Notes: generated from the letters alone by a model not told the origin. A stretch of 64,000 nt of DNA from Panonychus citri (GCF_014898815.1 NW_026515440.1:1-64000); one strand, 5' to 3'. Shown: positions 32,219 through 43,632, counted from the stretch's first letter. Translations and numbers: made by a program.

Positions 32219-32834
32219 TTAATGAATCATAACTTTTCGGTAAGACTTTACTATACTCCCCTTTCAAATCGTCTTGAAATTTTCTGTGTATAGCTCCCAT
32301 GATTGTCTACAAATGTGTACAAAATTATTTTTTACTAAACCTCGATGGGCGGAGTTATAGACATTCACAGACTCAAAAATCCTTAAAGAGTCTATGGGAC
32401 GTTTCAACTTCGCGAAAATTAGGATTAAATGAAAGTGGGAGGAGCTTAGATGATGAAATTTTTTCACATATCAGTTTATAATGAACATCTTATATAGCAA
32501 CTTTTAGTCGAATTCGATATTATACAATATTTAAACAGTAAACATATAGTAAACAATACTTATCCTAGGTCAAAAATAGTCAAAACTGTTATTTGTATAT
32601 ATGTAATGACAGACTACACAGATCAACTTGCAATTTGACCAGGATATGTTTCAAGGTCGAAATAATTGTCAAGGTCATTTTTGGTAAAGATCGGTGCAGT
32701 TTTATTTTTCGTGACTTTTAACCCATAGATGATGCTAGAAATGCTTTAGTTCACACTAATAGCAATTGATGGCAGTCAAGTAATGGTAAACATTCGATAC
32801 ATCCTTTTAGACCCATTTTTATTTGACGAATCAA
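32219..32834. other. Gap between Polinton protease and ATPase
   Basis: A 67-residue minus-strand frame at 32264-32467 could be decayed sequence upstream of the protease, but nothing is recognisable. The rest is AT-rich without motifs. Confidence 0.35.
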
Positions 32835-33473
32835 TCAAAAATACTTTATATAGAATAAACAGTTATTGGTGAAGTGAGTGAAATATTGGACATTAATCGT
32901 ATTTCCTCTGTGTATCTGGTTTAAAATTTTCAAAAAATATGAATATGGGGCAATCGTTGCATCGTTGAATATCTTGTGAAATAATTTAGTCTTATTTGTA
33001 TATATTTGATGTCCAAAATTACTTGCTAAACTTTTATCTCTTGAGTTTTTAAACATGACAATATAATGCGAATTGAATGTTATCTTTCTCATTTCTTTAC
33101 CTTTAGCAAAAAAGTTTTGAGCAAGTAAAATTACTGATGAATTACGATGATGACTTCCTTTGGTAAACAAATTTGCAATCAATTGACTGTTTGTTGACTC
33201 ATTCATTAAATCATCTATAATTATCCAAGTTGGTTCATTTTTTCCTCCCAATTTACTTATATGATCCTCAGGTAAACCTTGAATGAAATTCACATTTTCC
33301 AACTCTGAAAAAACTGCTTGATATTCTCCATAAAAGTAGTATATTATTTTAGGTGGTTGATTACTTGTTGTTTTAGAAGAATTTATCATTTGTTTGACCC
33401 ACATTGTTTTTCCACTTCCCGTTGGTCCTGAAATGACCATCGTAAAGGGATGTTTCAAATAAACGGAATACAT
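32835..33473 (-). CDS. Polinton genome-packaging ATPase
   Basis: A 212-residue frame starting at 33473. Walker A is GPTGSGKTMW near residues 15-24 and Walker B is PTWIIIDDLMNE near residue 80. A SVILLAQNFF segment and the PYSYFLKI end follow, as in A32/FtsK-HerA-type packaging ATPases of Polintons. It would pump DNA into capsids. The length is slightly short for the family and the last 30 residues are poorly conserved. It diverges from the dUTPase-like ORF with a 42-bp gap that must hold both starts. Confidence 0.8.
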   Translation of the reverse strand: MYSVYLKHPFTMVISGPTGSGKTMWVKQMINSSKTTSNQPPKIIYYFYGEYQAVFSELENVNFIQGLPEDHISKLGGKNEPTWIIIDDLMNESTNSQLIANLFTKGSHHRNSSVILLAQNFFAKGKEMRKITFNSHYIVMFKNSRDKSLASNFGHQIYTNKTKLFHKIFNDATIAPYSYFLKILNQIHRGNTINVQYFTHFTNNCLFYIKYF

Positions 33474-33515
33474 TTTGTTGTTAATTTATTTATTTTTATC
33501 AACTTTATATCGAAG

Positions 33516-33767
33516 ATGATCAAGATCAAATCACTTTCAGACAAAGCCATCCCAAGGAGAGATTCATTAAAAGATATTGGTCTCATTCTTCACGCTGCTA
33601 AATCATGTATGATAAAACCTCAAGATAAAGTTGTCGTTCCTACATATTTACAGATTGAACTACCAACGGGACGAATTACTCAAAGACCTGGATTGTCATA
33701 TAATCGCTCAATTGCTGTTGGTACCAGTATCATTGAAAAATGTCAGTGTTGTAATTTTCAACTTTAG
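33516..33767 (+). CDS. dUTPase-like, C-terminally truncated
   Basis: 83 residues from the ATG at 33516. KAIPRRDSLKDIGL matches the first trimeric-dUTPase motif, VVVPTYLQIELPTG the following strand, QRPGLSYNRSI the PRSGL motif, and AVGTSIIE the start of the third motif. The third motif's aspartates and the C-terminal Gly-rich motif are missing, so activity is doubtful. dUTPases lower dUTP for DNA-virus replication. It is probably a decayed Polinton accessory gene. Confidence 0.6.
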   Translation: MIKIKSLSDKAIPRRDSLKDIGLILHAAKSCMIKPQDKVVVPTYLQIELPTGRITQRPGLSYNRSIAVGTSIIEKCQCCNFQL

Positions 33768-33989
33768 TAATGATTATTACCGGATAAATCACGGATCTTG
33801 AATTGCTCAAATGATTTGCGAACAGTTAATTATTCCCGAATCAGTTATTCAATTACGTTAAACTGTGCAAAAGTTCATTGGAACAATAAGAAATTTAACA
33901 AATTTCTTTTAAATTGATCACTCTTACATTTGAGATGGTACATTATATTCTGATCATATGATGATTCTGATTATTATAAAATTTGTTAT

Positions 33990-34430
33990 AATACTGGTTT
34001 ACTACTCACTGGTAAGCCACAAATGGTAAATATGAATTCACTCGACAAAAGAGTGATAAAAAACCATTCTCAACCTCCAGATAACTGTGGTTGCTTGACT
34101 TTATCGAATCATCCCATCATAATGGAAACAATCATCAAACTTGGTGAAGGTAAACCTGGCCAGATTGATAAATTTGTTAGAAAAGTCTAAAAGGCAGTGA
34201 TGGTCTAAAGGACCTCGAGAATAATAACGGAAACTTTACGAAACCCGATCTCCGTAAAATGTATTGGATTGATTGGTTTTTTCAATATTCCATCATTCAA
34301 CAATCCGTTTGAACCGGCTAAACTTGGTGACATCTACGGAGTTAAAGTCGATGATGAAATGCAAGCTCGTATTACCGAAGTCGCCGACTATGTCATCACC
34401 AAGGTTTTCATTTAATCAATTTCTGTGTAA
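33990..34430 (+). pseudogene. Unrecognised Polinton coding remnants
   Basis: Two short frames (about 34070-34190 and 34280-34415) read as plausible protein, for example NPFEPAKLGDIYGVKVDD, but are separated by stops. I recognise no family. They precede the mariner insertion. Confidence 0.3.
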
Positions 34431-35401
34431 GCAAACACATCACTTATTTATCAATTATTATTATAATCTTGATGATGTTACGCTCTAATCATTTATTTTA
34501 ATCTTTTGCCTCAATTTATCTCTTTTTGTGATAAGCAACTGTATGTATTATCACATTCATTATAAAATTTAAACTTATTTAATCAATAAAATGCATTTTG
34601 GACAAAATTGGCACAAAAAAATAATTACATTCTAACTATTTATTTGGTTCATAATGATGATAATATGGGTATTCTAGCCATAGGAAACAATTTTTTACCT
34701 TCGAAAAGCATTAAATATTTTAGTATGATCTGTTGATGATTAGCCTTATTATGAAAACAATTTTTTTTTAATTATAAGTAAAGTATTCGCCTCGGGCATC
34801 AATACACTTTTGCCAACGAGTGGGCAATTCCGTTCCCTCAATTCCGCCCGCATACCATGATGGGGACTTCGAATCAAAAAATCGCTCAACTGTGGTCTTC
34901 ATCTCATTCAAGGTCGAAAATTTTTGGCCTCGGGTAAATCTTTTCAAGTTTGAGAACAAAAAATAGTCGCTTGGGGCTAAGTTTTGAGAATACGGAGGAT
35001 GCGTCAACGTAGTCCAACCCAATTTCTTTATTTTGTCCATAGTAAGCGCCGCCTTATGAGGTCTTGCATTGTCTTGAGGAAACAATGGAGTTAGCTTATT
35101 TGAACGATGACGGGCACGAACCAGTGAGTCAATTTAGACGAGTTGCGATCGATAAACATCGCCGTTGGCTGTTCTCTATCATTAAGCCAAAAAATCTTTA
35201 TGATGCCTTGGCCATCCCAATAAACACAGGCCATTGCCTTTTTGTCTCTCTGGCTCGATGTTGGCCTTTGACTGACCTCTGACCGGTCACTGGCCCATTC
35301 CATTGACTCAGTTCGAGACAAAGGGTCATAGAGAGGTATCTAAGTTTCATCCATTGTGAAAAGATACTTCATAAATGGTCCTGGCTTAGCGTTGTGCGTT
35401 A

Positions 35402-36650
35402 CAGTGTGTTTGGAAAGTCCCTCCGGATGTTTGTTGTGGAATTACTCAAAACACAGGGCGCTGTGAACGAAAATTTTATAGAAGTGCTTTATTGCTATGA
35501 GTCTAATTTAGACTTCTGTGTTTCCACATTTCCGTTTCCGGTTTTTTCAATATTCATAAAAGTTTGGAAAACAGTATTTTTACTTTGTGATAGTGCTATT
35601 TCGAAACCATTTGGGTTAAATTAATTTTGTTCAAGTGTTTTAGTTACTTTGAACTTTTGTCTTTAATTTGCAAAAGGCCCAGACTCTTACTTCCGCTTAC
35701 TTCTCTTGTTTGTGATAAAAATTCTTTTTAATATGGAAACTACTCCCTCCATTGAAGTGAAATGCAAAACTTTTGTTATTTTGGAATACCATTCTACCCG
35801 AAATGCAGCTGAAGTTATCAGAAGATTCAAAGAAGAGTATCCACAGGTAAATGCACCGACTGATAAAACAATCAAAGCTCTATATGAGAAATTTCTTCAA
35901 ACTAGCTCCATTCACGATAACCAAGCCGCGAGAACAGGGAGACCAACAGCTGTTCATACAGAGGAAAATATGCAAAAGGTTAAGGAGTTTTTCAGAAGAA
36001 CAAGTGCTCCATCAATAAGAAAGTGTGCAGCGAAATTTGGCATTTCTCCGTGGTCGGTCCACAATATTCTTCACAAAGATTTAGAGTTCAAAGCATACAA
36101 AATTCAGATGGTTCAGCTGCTTCAAGATTTTGAGAAGAGGATGTCCTTCGCTGAACATATGCAAGAAATGATCGTAAATGGGTTGATTGATCCGCATCAA
36201 ATATGGTTTTCTGATGAATGCCATTTTTATAAAATCTTTCATAAGAAGCCATTTTGATCAGAGAATAATCGGACTTTGTTTCGCAACAGATGAAGGTGAA
36301 GAAATCATGTGGCCACCACGGAGTCCGGACTTAAATCCATGTGATTTTTCTCTTTGGGGCATGCTTAAAGATAAAATATTAACTTCCAATCCCAAAAGTT
36401 TGACGGAGCTCAAAAATAGAATCACTTATTTATCAAAACAATTAGATCAAGACCTTCTGCTTCGCATATCCAATAACTTTGTAAAGCGACTTGAAATGCT
36501 AGTTTCTGTCGAAGGTCAACATTTTGAAAATGTTGTCTAACCCTAATTTGAACTTCCCTCTTCCTAAATAAATTTGTTTGAAACCTCTAAAAAATTCCGA
36601 TTCTCCGCAGTTCTCATTCAAACATCCGGAGGGACTTTCCAAACACACTG
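35402..36650 (+). mobile_element. IS630/Tc1-type element nested in the mariner
   Basis: Terminal inverted repeats of about 31 bp begin CAGTGTGTTTGGAAAGTCCC at both ends, with TA duplications at 35400-35401 and 36651-36652. It carries one transposase gene, internally deleted. Confidence 0.9.
35733..36540 (+). pseudogene. Tc1-superfamily transposase with internal deletion
   Basis: The N-terminal half has the DUF4817-like helix-turn-helix (FKEEYPQVNAPTDKTIKALY) and a second IRKCAAKFGISPWSVHNIL helix-turn-helix, then the first catalytic block IWFSDECHF. After FHKKPF the frame breaks and about 100 residues, including the middle catalytic Asp block, are missing. It resumes with MWPPRSPDLNPCDFSLWGML and runs to 36540. 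The deletion makes it non-autonomous. Confidence 0.8.
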
Positions 36651-37676
36651 TACTTACTCAACATCTCCGTTGAACACTTAACCCTTTCTTCCTTATTTGC
36701 ATCGGATAAATTATGAGGAACGGCAACGGTAGTTAGCTTTTTTAGGCCTAAATGGTCCTTAACAACCTTATGAATGGTACTATATCCAACCTTAAACTGT
36801 CCTGATAATTCACGCAAGGAAGTTTTTCTATCGCCTTTGATGGCCTTCAATACAGAGTGTCCCAAAGACGGAATATCAATTTGTTGAGCGGCTCCAGGTT
36901 TTAGCCTATCACTCAAGTCGGTCCGTCCAAGTTTGAATTTTTGAAACCACCATTTTATACTACTAGCACTAGGTGATCGACCACCATAAAGTTTGTCCAT
37001 TTCCTCTTTACATTTCGCTATAGTTGAACCGTTTAAAAAATAATTTCTAATCACCGCTCTCATTTCTTGGTCGGCCATCTTGACCTTTTTTGAATAACTT
37101 TTGACCTATAAATGACCTCAACCTAAAACTGGTATGGGTTATGTATTGGCATATGGAGAAGAAGTTAAAAGAAGAAGAATTAACAATTAAGGTCACAATT
37201 AACTAATATAGATGCACTATTAATACATTAATATATTAAATATAGTTTATTCCTTTAGCATTCAATAGAAAAAGGCATTGTCCGGTCACGAACTTTGTTC
37301 GTAAACAAAATCATCAATTACATTGACGTCTTGACCTCGTGTGAAAATTAAATTCGCACTAACAATTAAATCTAGGGTCAAAAGCAATTTAAATTACTTG
37401 AAATTGGGCCAAACTGTCAAGATAAATAATAACTTGAGGTCAAAAATAAATTCTCATGGATAAATAGGAATTTCGTTAGGTCACTCGGGCAATGTTCAAT
37501 TTGGGTATAAATAGCGAAGGGCAATGTTCAAAGTGAATAAGATGTGAGAATGGGTCGAAACAGGCGAGAAAAGAAAAAACATACGGGAGGGAAAAATTTT
37601 AGATTAATTTTAAAGTTAGAGAGAGAGAGAGTTAGAGAAATCTCTAAGAAAGAAATTTAAAATTATTAAAATTTAG

Positions 37677-38038
37677 TTGTTTCCCTCCCCCAACTCGATC
37701 TTGATGATCTCCCTGTTCCCCAAGTTCCCCGAGTTGATCCATATGGGCTCATAGTTGAGCCCATTTCACCACCATCATCGAAGCCGATCGTCCCTGACGA
37801 TTTTGATCATCTTTTCGATGATCAAAATTGTGAAGAGGCTCGAAATCGTGTGGATTTCGAGACTTCGTCAAGTGATTTGGACGAGATTCTCATCCAACAG
37901 GATGAGAATCAAAAATTGTTAACCTCGTCATCATCATCATCAAAAAACATTTTATCATCATCATCTAAATCATTACCATCATCATTATCTCCATCATCTA
38001 AATCATCTTCATCTTATTCACCTTCATCATTTTCCTAA
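37677..38038 (+). CDS. Acidic, Ser-repeat ORF of the Polinton
   Basis: An open frame with PQLDLDDLPVPQVPRVDPYG followed by acidic residues, then a Ser-rich tail coded by ATC/TCA repeats. No ATG lies at its beginning; the first is at 37850. No domain is recognised. It may be the end of a real Polinton gene extended by microsatellite growth. Confidence 0.3.
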
Positions 38039-38460
38039 TCTTTATCTTCTTCTCCATCATCAAATTCACCATCTTCAATTTCATCTTGTTCATCTTCGTC
38101 GTTTTCATCAACTTCATCTTTTTCTCCATCATCAGAATCGGCATCATTATCGTTTTCATCATCACAATCATCACCACCGTCTTCTCTATCATCGCAATCA
38201 TCAACATCAGAATTATCTTCATCTTTTTCTTCATCTTCATCTCCATCTAAATCATCATCACCATCAGAGTCGTCTTCATCTTTTTCTTCCTCACAATCAT
38301 CACCATCAAGATCAATAACAAGATCACAAACAAGATCATCGCCATCAAAATCTCCATCTAAATCTCCATCTAAATCACCACTACCATCAGAATCAAAATC
38401 ATCTTTTTGCTCATTTTCATCTTCATCTAAATCATCTTCTTCTTCATCACAATCATCACC
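37925..38460. repeat. TCATCA/TCATCT low-complexity tract
   Basis: More than 500 bp of impure trinucleotide repeat. Frames across it on both strands (Ser-rich, Met/Lys-rich) are artefacts of the repeat. Confidence 0.85.
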
Positions 38461-38589
38461 ATAAATTGATGAAGATGAAATTTTAAATTTAAAAATTCAT
38501 CTGCTTGAGGCCAGAAAATTCATTGAAAATTTTGTCGACAAAATCGAAAGAAAGATTAAACTTTAATAAAAGTTTTTATTTCTTTTGAA

Positions 38590-38726
38590 CTTTTATTCGG
38601 GTTCTGGTTCTCTTTTTTTTTCTCTTTCTTTTCTCTTTCTTTTCTCTTTCTTTTTATTTTCTCTTTCTCTTTCTCATTCTCTTTCTTTTTCTCTTTCTGT
38701 GCCAGAGCCTCCATTTTTTAACTACT
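38590..38726 (-). repeat. Right Polinton terminal inverted repeat
   Basis: CTTT-rich tract followed by CTGTGCCAGAGCCTCC and ending AACTACT, the mirror of 18914-19018. The 6-bp duplication CAGAAT follows. Confidence 0.8.
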
Positions 38727-39295
38727 CAGAATAATGAAAGGACCAACGACAGCCAAACATTTCCTGCTCGATACATAAAATTTTGCGCAGTATTAAAGAA
38801 ATTGTGTTGTGAACCATAGTAGACAACAACAATAGTGAAAAAAGACCAATATGTAAAAATGAACAAATTACGAATTTTTATTTGACGATTAAATGAATCA
38901 CGCCAATTGCTGAATTTTTGTAGCTCGAAAATAAAAGTTGGTAAGATGAGCGTTAATGGTTGGAGGTGGAGCCTATAGCTATCCAACACACTTATCCCTG
39001 TGTTTGTGCAAATTAGGTTAGGTTAGGTCTTCATTAAAAGGGTCAAAATCGACAGAGGAAGGACCGGATGGCCTGAGACAATCAAACGGGCGCACAATTA
39101 ACCCAAAATCCAGCTTAATTTTAACACTTTGAACTAATGGAAACCGACGATAAGTTTGTTGAATAACCATTGGTTCGACCGCCAAGCATTAACGCTCATC
39201 TTACCTAAAAGTTTTCTGACCTTGTGATGATTTCACTAGAATATTTTATGACAAATATTATTCAATGGAGTTCCCATGTTAACTTATTCCGGATT
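38727..39295 (-). pseudogene. Gustatory receptor pseudogene GR4, 5' part
   Basis: This is the exon 1 portion of the gene whose last exons lie at 17528-18913. It contains FELQKFSNWRDSFNRQIK and VVVYYGSQHNFF, aligned with GR1 FELRKLNNWMDSFNQQI and the YSGSQ block. The frame is interrupted at 38940-39205 by a MITE and continues upstream with EIITRSENF to about 39295. There it is cut off by the start of the duplicated block B. Confidence 0.7.
38940..39205. mobile_element. hAT-type MITE with 8-bp duplication
   Basis: Terminal inverted repeats of 19 bp, GGTAAGATGAGCGTTAATG, are flanked by TAAAAGTT at 38932-38939 and 39206-39213. Length 266 bp, non-coding. An 8-bp duplication fits the hAT superfamily. 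It contains a short TTAGG run near 39015. Confidence 0.85.
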
Positions 39296-39595
39296 TTTTA
39301 TTTTTATCTTTGATAAGTTTTGTTTTCAAGAATCCAAATGCTCAAGAAACTATTACTTTGATTAAAAAACGGTTCAAACTCGTGTTTATATTTTGGATTA
39401 GTTGATAAATTATCAAATCTGACAATTCGAGCTTTAAATTTAAGAGCTCGAAAAGATTTCTGTCCATTAACGAGAGTTGAGCAAGGGAGATAAATTAACA
39501 ATATTGGTTATCAAACCTTGCATGTTTTCAATCACTCAAGCAATTAACTTTCAATTACATTTTCTGCAAATTAATATAACTTTGTTTAATTATTA

Positions 39596-40231
39596 CAGCA
39601 TTTCTCAGTGACTTTCGCCGAGTTCCCAACTAATTAGCCGAGTTCTCATTTGGTTTAGTCAATCCGATAGATGGCACATTTTTTCACGATGAGTTTTCAT
39701 TGACTTTCGTAAGTTCCCAATTCATTTGGTCAAGTTCCCGATGAGTTTAGTCAATTAGCCTTTACATTGAGTAAAAAATTAAACTTTTTCATTTAAATTC
39801 ATTTTTAATTATTTTTTCAACTTTTAATTTGATTATTAGCATAAATCTTCGGCATTTATTGTTGAGATTCGATCAATTTTTGAATATGGTGCATAAAGAA
39901 AAAAGATGCAAATACCTTGGAGAAGAGATAAAATTAATCATATTCAAAAATTGATCGAATCTCAACAATAAATGCCGAAGATTTATGCTAATAATCAAAT
40001 TAAAAGTTGAAAAAATAATTAAAAATGAATTTAAATGAAAAAGTTTAATTTTTTACTCAATGTAAAGGCTAATTGACTAAACTCATCGGGAACTTGACCA
40101 AATGAATTGGGAACTTACGAAAGTCAATGAAAACTCATCGTGAAAAAATGTGCCATCTATCGGATTGACTAAACCAAATGAGAACTCGGCTAATTAGTTG
40201 GGAACTCGGCGAAAGTCACTGAGAAATGCTG
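39596..40231. mobile_element. 636-bp fold-back element with known empty site
   Basis: Near-perfect inverted arms of about 290 bp, starting CAGCATTTCTCAGTGACTTT and flanked by TA (39594-39595 and 40232-40233). Copy A of the block has the uninterrupted target near 10429-10430, proving insertion after the duplication. Confidence 0.9.
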
Positions 40232-40538
40232 TAACTCTCAATATTATTGAGAATTCTCGTGCTTTTTATCATCATTGAGAATTAACTATAAATTAATGGT
40301 CTAAGGAAAATGATTATGATTGTTATTATTGAATTTATTTGAATAATCACGTTGTCGGAGTCACATTTCATTATTGTTCTGAGTCTATAAGGAAATATTA
40401 AAGTTATTCTTATAACAGCAAACTGACAATATAAAATAATAATTTCACTTCAATGAACGAGAATTTTCAATTCTTATGGTTATATTGTTTATGGTCATTT
40501 AGGAGAAACCAAGGTTTCGATACCATGATGAAATTTTC

Positions 40539-41966
40539 TCATACACCTATGGTGGAACACATGAGTAGATATATTCCAGTACATTCCAATAAGAACTATT
40601 AATAAAAAGAAAAGAAATCTTTAAATGACCAGAATCATTGACCCATCAGAGGAATGGATATAATTTCAAATGCTCGTATCGATACTTACGATTAAAGAGA
40701 AATTATTACAGATCAAAATATCTCCATTTAAGTATAAACCAAGGTTTCGATATGATAATCGTTCCAAAACTTCAAGCCTCTGAATTATAATAAACTTTGT
40801 ATATAAGAAATTTGAATAACCATCAACAAGAAGCTTTTACCTTTAGCATCAAGGAAATGTCTTGACATTTACCAGTCGATAGATTGTAGACCATTGAATG
40901 AATTATCTTCCCCTGTAGATGAAAATTGAAACATCAACTAATAAATTTCTAAGAATCTTTCTAAGGTAATACAAACTTTTCTAGCAATAAACGAACATAG
41001 ATAACAATAGAAAAGGATAGTGCATGGTCCAGTGATTGAATACACTCGTATCAAAATATTTATCACAATATTATTGAAAGTGTATTGTGAACCAGAGTAG
41101 ATTAACAGAACAGCCGAAATGGAAATGAACGAGAAAAAGTGTAAAGTAGGTAAATAAATTTGATGATTAAAAGAATCCATCCAATTATTGAGCTTTTGAA
41201 GTTCGAAGAGCCAAACTTTCTGAACTTTAGTGAATCTCAATCGATTATCAAAAATGGTCGTTAATGAAGCTAATCGACAATAAGTAAAAAGTACTGTCAG
41301 AAACCAATGTAAGAAAACCCACCTCGAACTGTATAAAGCAAAATGTGCAAAATAATAAATTATGCAAATGAAAAATAACTGTAAACAAAAAGTGTTTGCA
41401 TCTTTCGTCTTTGTCGCAATGATTACTAGATTAGAGAAAAGGTTAATAGATATTGCAAATCTGCTGTAAAATACATAGAATCTGATTCCCTTGATATACC
41501 AGGTCAGAATTAGATTATCATAATGATCTGAAAGATGTAGTTCTCTCCTTGAAGATTGCCTTCCCTTTAAATAGCTCACTAGTTGGTTTACGAATGGCTC
41601 TTTAACGAAATTGTTGAGAATAATATTATAAATGTTGAATGGTATTAATACACAGGCAATTAAGAAATAGATAAAATTAACAAATGCTCGGGCTTCGAAG
41701 GAAACTAAAAAATCGCCAAGGATAAACTGAACCGTTTTATTATCCGTTACAATAAGGATTACAGAGCGAACAGTTAAAATTAGATTTATAATAACTATAA
41801 GATAACAAATTAATCGATGATTTTTATTAGTTGTTGATCTTTTAACGATGAACGTTGATTTCTCAATCGATTCAAGTCTCTTGAACGCATCATCTAAATC
41901 CTCTGGTCCATAATGTTTTGCAAATCTATTGACAAGCTGATTGATCTTATTGAAGATCATTTTCAT
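40539..41966 (-). CDS. Gustatory receptor, four exons (GR2)
   Basis: Exons 41966-40977, 40912-40841, 40779-40690 and 40595-40539 give 402 residues with the same phase-0 introns as GR1. Every exon is open and splice sites are conserved. Differences from GR1 are scattered substitutions, mostly conservative. The tail exon encodes FLLECTGIYLLMCS. It has about seven membrane segments and is expected in the membrane of chemosensory neurons. Two intact paralogs next to two dead relatives fit birth-and-death evolution of a GR cluster. Confidence 0.8.
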
Positions 41967-42479
41967 TTAGAACTTTATATTCAAGCTCAACTAGATTCAG
42001 ATTAGAAAGATATTTATACTTGAATTTTTCAATTCCAAAATATCAATTCAATTGGACTGAAATCTTGAGAAAAATCTACAACCAACATCATATTGATTTT
42101 TAAACTAATCGTCTTTCAATATCTTTTTTATTTATTAAATCAATCATCATAATTACCGATAGCATTAAAAAAATCAGATGAATTATCCATGCAAATATTA
42201 AATTATACACTCAAAGCGAATGAACTTCCGGCAGTATTACATTAGTATATCATTAGCTCAGAAAGAGTGACAACAATTTATCAATCAATTCAATAGTAAA
42301 TTTGAATATCTTGAGTAATATATTATTGCGAAATAAATAAATAAATGATTTTCGTTAATCTGAGAAATAGAAAATCGAAATAAAATTTTCAACTGTGTTG
42401 CAATTGTTCATTGGGAAATAAATCTATCGATCTAATTGAGAATACTATCAATATTCAGTGATGGAGCCCTTTAGACTTC

Positions 42480-43350
42480 GTTTTGAGTTTATCATGTTCA
42501 TTATATTCTGGTGGTGAATAGAGAATCAGAGCATTATCATTATTATTATTTGAGAGAGGAATTGGCACTTCCTTTAGCTTCCTTATTGCTGAGGTTAAAG
42601 ACAGTTTTCGATTCAATGAATTTTTGTAGAGATTTTCTTGTAGACATGAAAAGCAACAACAACGATAAGTTCGATTTTCGAAAGTAAATCAAAATAATGT
42701 CTACCATACATTGTATCATGTACAATGTATCATACATTTTTGCACAAACGAAATTAGTTCTTCCAATCTCTCTTTACCCAGTTCATTATCTTTTTCTGAA
42801 GTTGTGGCATCATGGCCACGAAGAATTGGATTCTCATATTTCTTTTTGAAGTCTTGAGCTGTTCCAAAAATATCTTGATTGACGAAACGAACCAAATTGA
42901 AATATTCCAATAGATCGTTTTGAATCGGTGTACCCGACAAGAGGACACTTCTTTTAGAGTTTGAAGTGTTCAAGGTAGTATAAGTTTGACTTTTCCATGT
43001 TTTTCAATTGATGACCTTCATCACAAAGTGTCAGACCCATTTCACTAAAGAGAATTAGTATGAAGACAAAACTTTTATACGAAAATATCTAAACTAGAAT
43101 CACACAACGTAGACCACTTGGATTGATGAACATTCTTAAATTTGTGTCGACATCTTCTTTAGAACCGTTATCAACAGCGTAAGCATTTAACCGTCCATTC
43201 AACCATTTGTTTATCGAGTACCAAACTACTTGGACAAATTATCATAGTGTTTTTGATTATTGATTCAGCCTTTGGTCGTAAGAGAGTCCACACCAGTGTG
43301 ATACATTTGCATGAGTTTTATCCGAACCCATTTCATCGGCCATGATTTAG
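42480..43350 (-). pseudogene. RAD54-like SNF2 helicase fragment (copy B)
   Basis: Minus-strand pieces include MADEMGSDKTHA (a corrupted Walker A region, near 43330), ICPSSLV near 43235, SVLLSGTPIQNDLLEYFNLV (motif III, near 42940), RGHDATTSEKDNELGKERLE, and degraded ENLYKNS near 42625. The order is right for RAD54 but frames shift several times and introns are not clear. Copy A covers only the later part. It lies upstream of GR2 just as copy A lies upstream of GR1. Confidence 0.7.
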
Positions 43351-43632
43351 CTTATGTAAGAGACCCATTAAAAGCTAGTCATTGTTTTGTCACAATTTAA
43401 TTGTTGTCATTAATTCATTTTTTCAACAATTGAAAAATCAAATTAAATTACAATAATAGAGAAAGAGCAAATTAACAATTGTCTTAAAGTATCTCAACAA
43501 TAGAAAAACAGTTAAGCCAAACTGTTAACTAATCCCTGTCCTTTGTGGGTGATTGGTTGTGTTTTAGTTTAATTATACAGTTGGTTGTGTTTAATTAACT
43601 GTAAGTTTAATTGGATTTTTTGCTCTGTGAAA

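Larger units (their letters stand above)
34768..37078 (-). pseudogene. Mariner transposase split by another transposon
   Basis: The N-terminal half (37078 to about 36653) has the paired helix-turn-helix region of mariner transposases. The C-terminal half resumes near 35399 with FTMDE-type catalytic sequence, WDGQGIIKI, then DNARPHKA and PPYSQNLAPSDYFLF, ending at 34768. At least one frameshift lies near 35090. The 1.25-kb element at 35402-36650 sits inside the reading frame. The mariner lies within the Polinton; its own terminal repeats are not clear. Confidence 0.8.
18914..38726. mobile_element. Polinton/Maverick element with nested insertions
   Basis: The ends are inverted repeats starting AGTAGTTAAAAAATGGAGGC, about 38 bp unique and then GAAA-rich, at 18914 and inverted at 38726. 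Both are flanked by CAGAAT (18908-18913 and 38727-38732). The flanks rejoin within one GR exon. It encodes a packaging ATPase, an adenovirus-type protease remnant and a dUTPase-like ORF, which fit a Polinton. I found no DNA polymerase B, retroviral-type integrase or capsid genes. Of 19.8 kb, 9.2 kb is a retroelement and about 2.5 kb is mariner DNA, so the element is internally deleted. Confidence 0.85.
39300..42475. repeat. Segmental duplication, copy B (GR2 block)
   Basis: Direct copy of 10128-12485. It differs by a 636-bp fold-back insertion at 39596-40231 and about 190 extra bases near 42075-42265. Confidence 0.85.

Noticed and set aside
37925..38460. Long Ser-rich and Met/Lys-rich frames
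   Set aside because: Products of the TCATCA/TCATCT microsatellite in different frames.
39011..39026. TTAGG run, an arthropod telomere repeat
   Set aside because: Only about three units inside a MITE; not an interstitial telomere tract.
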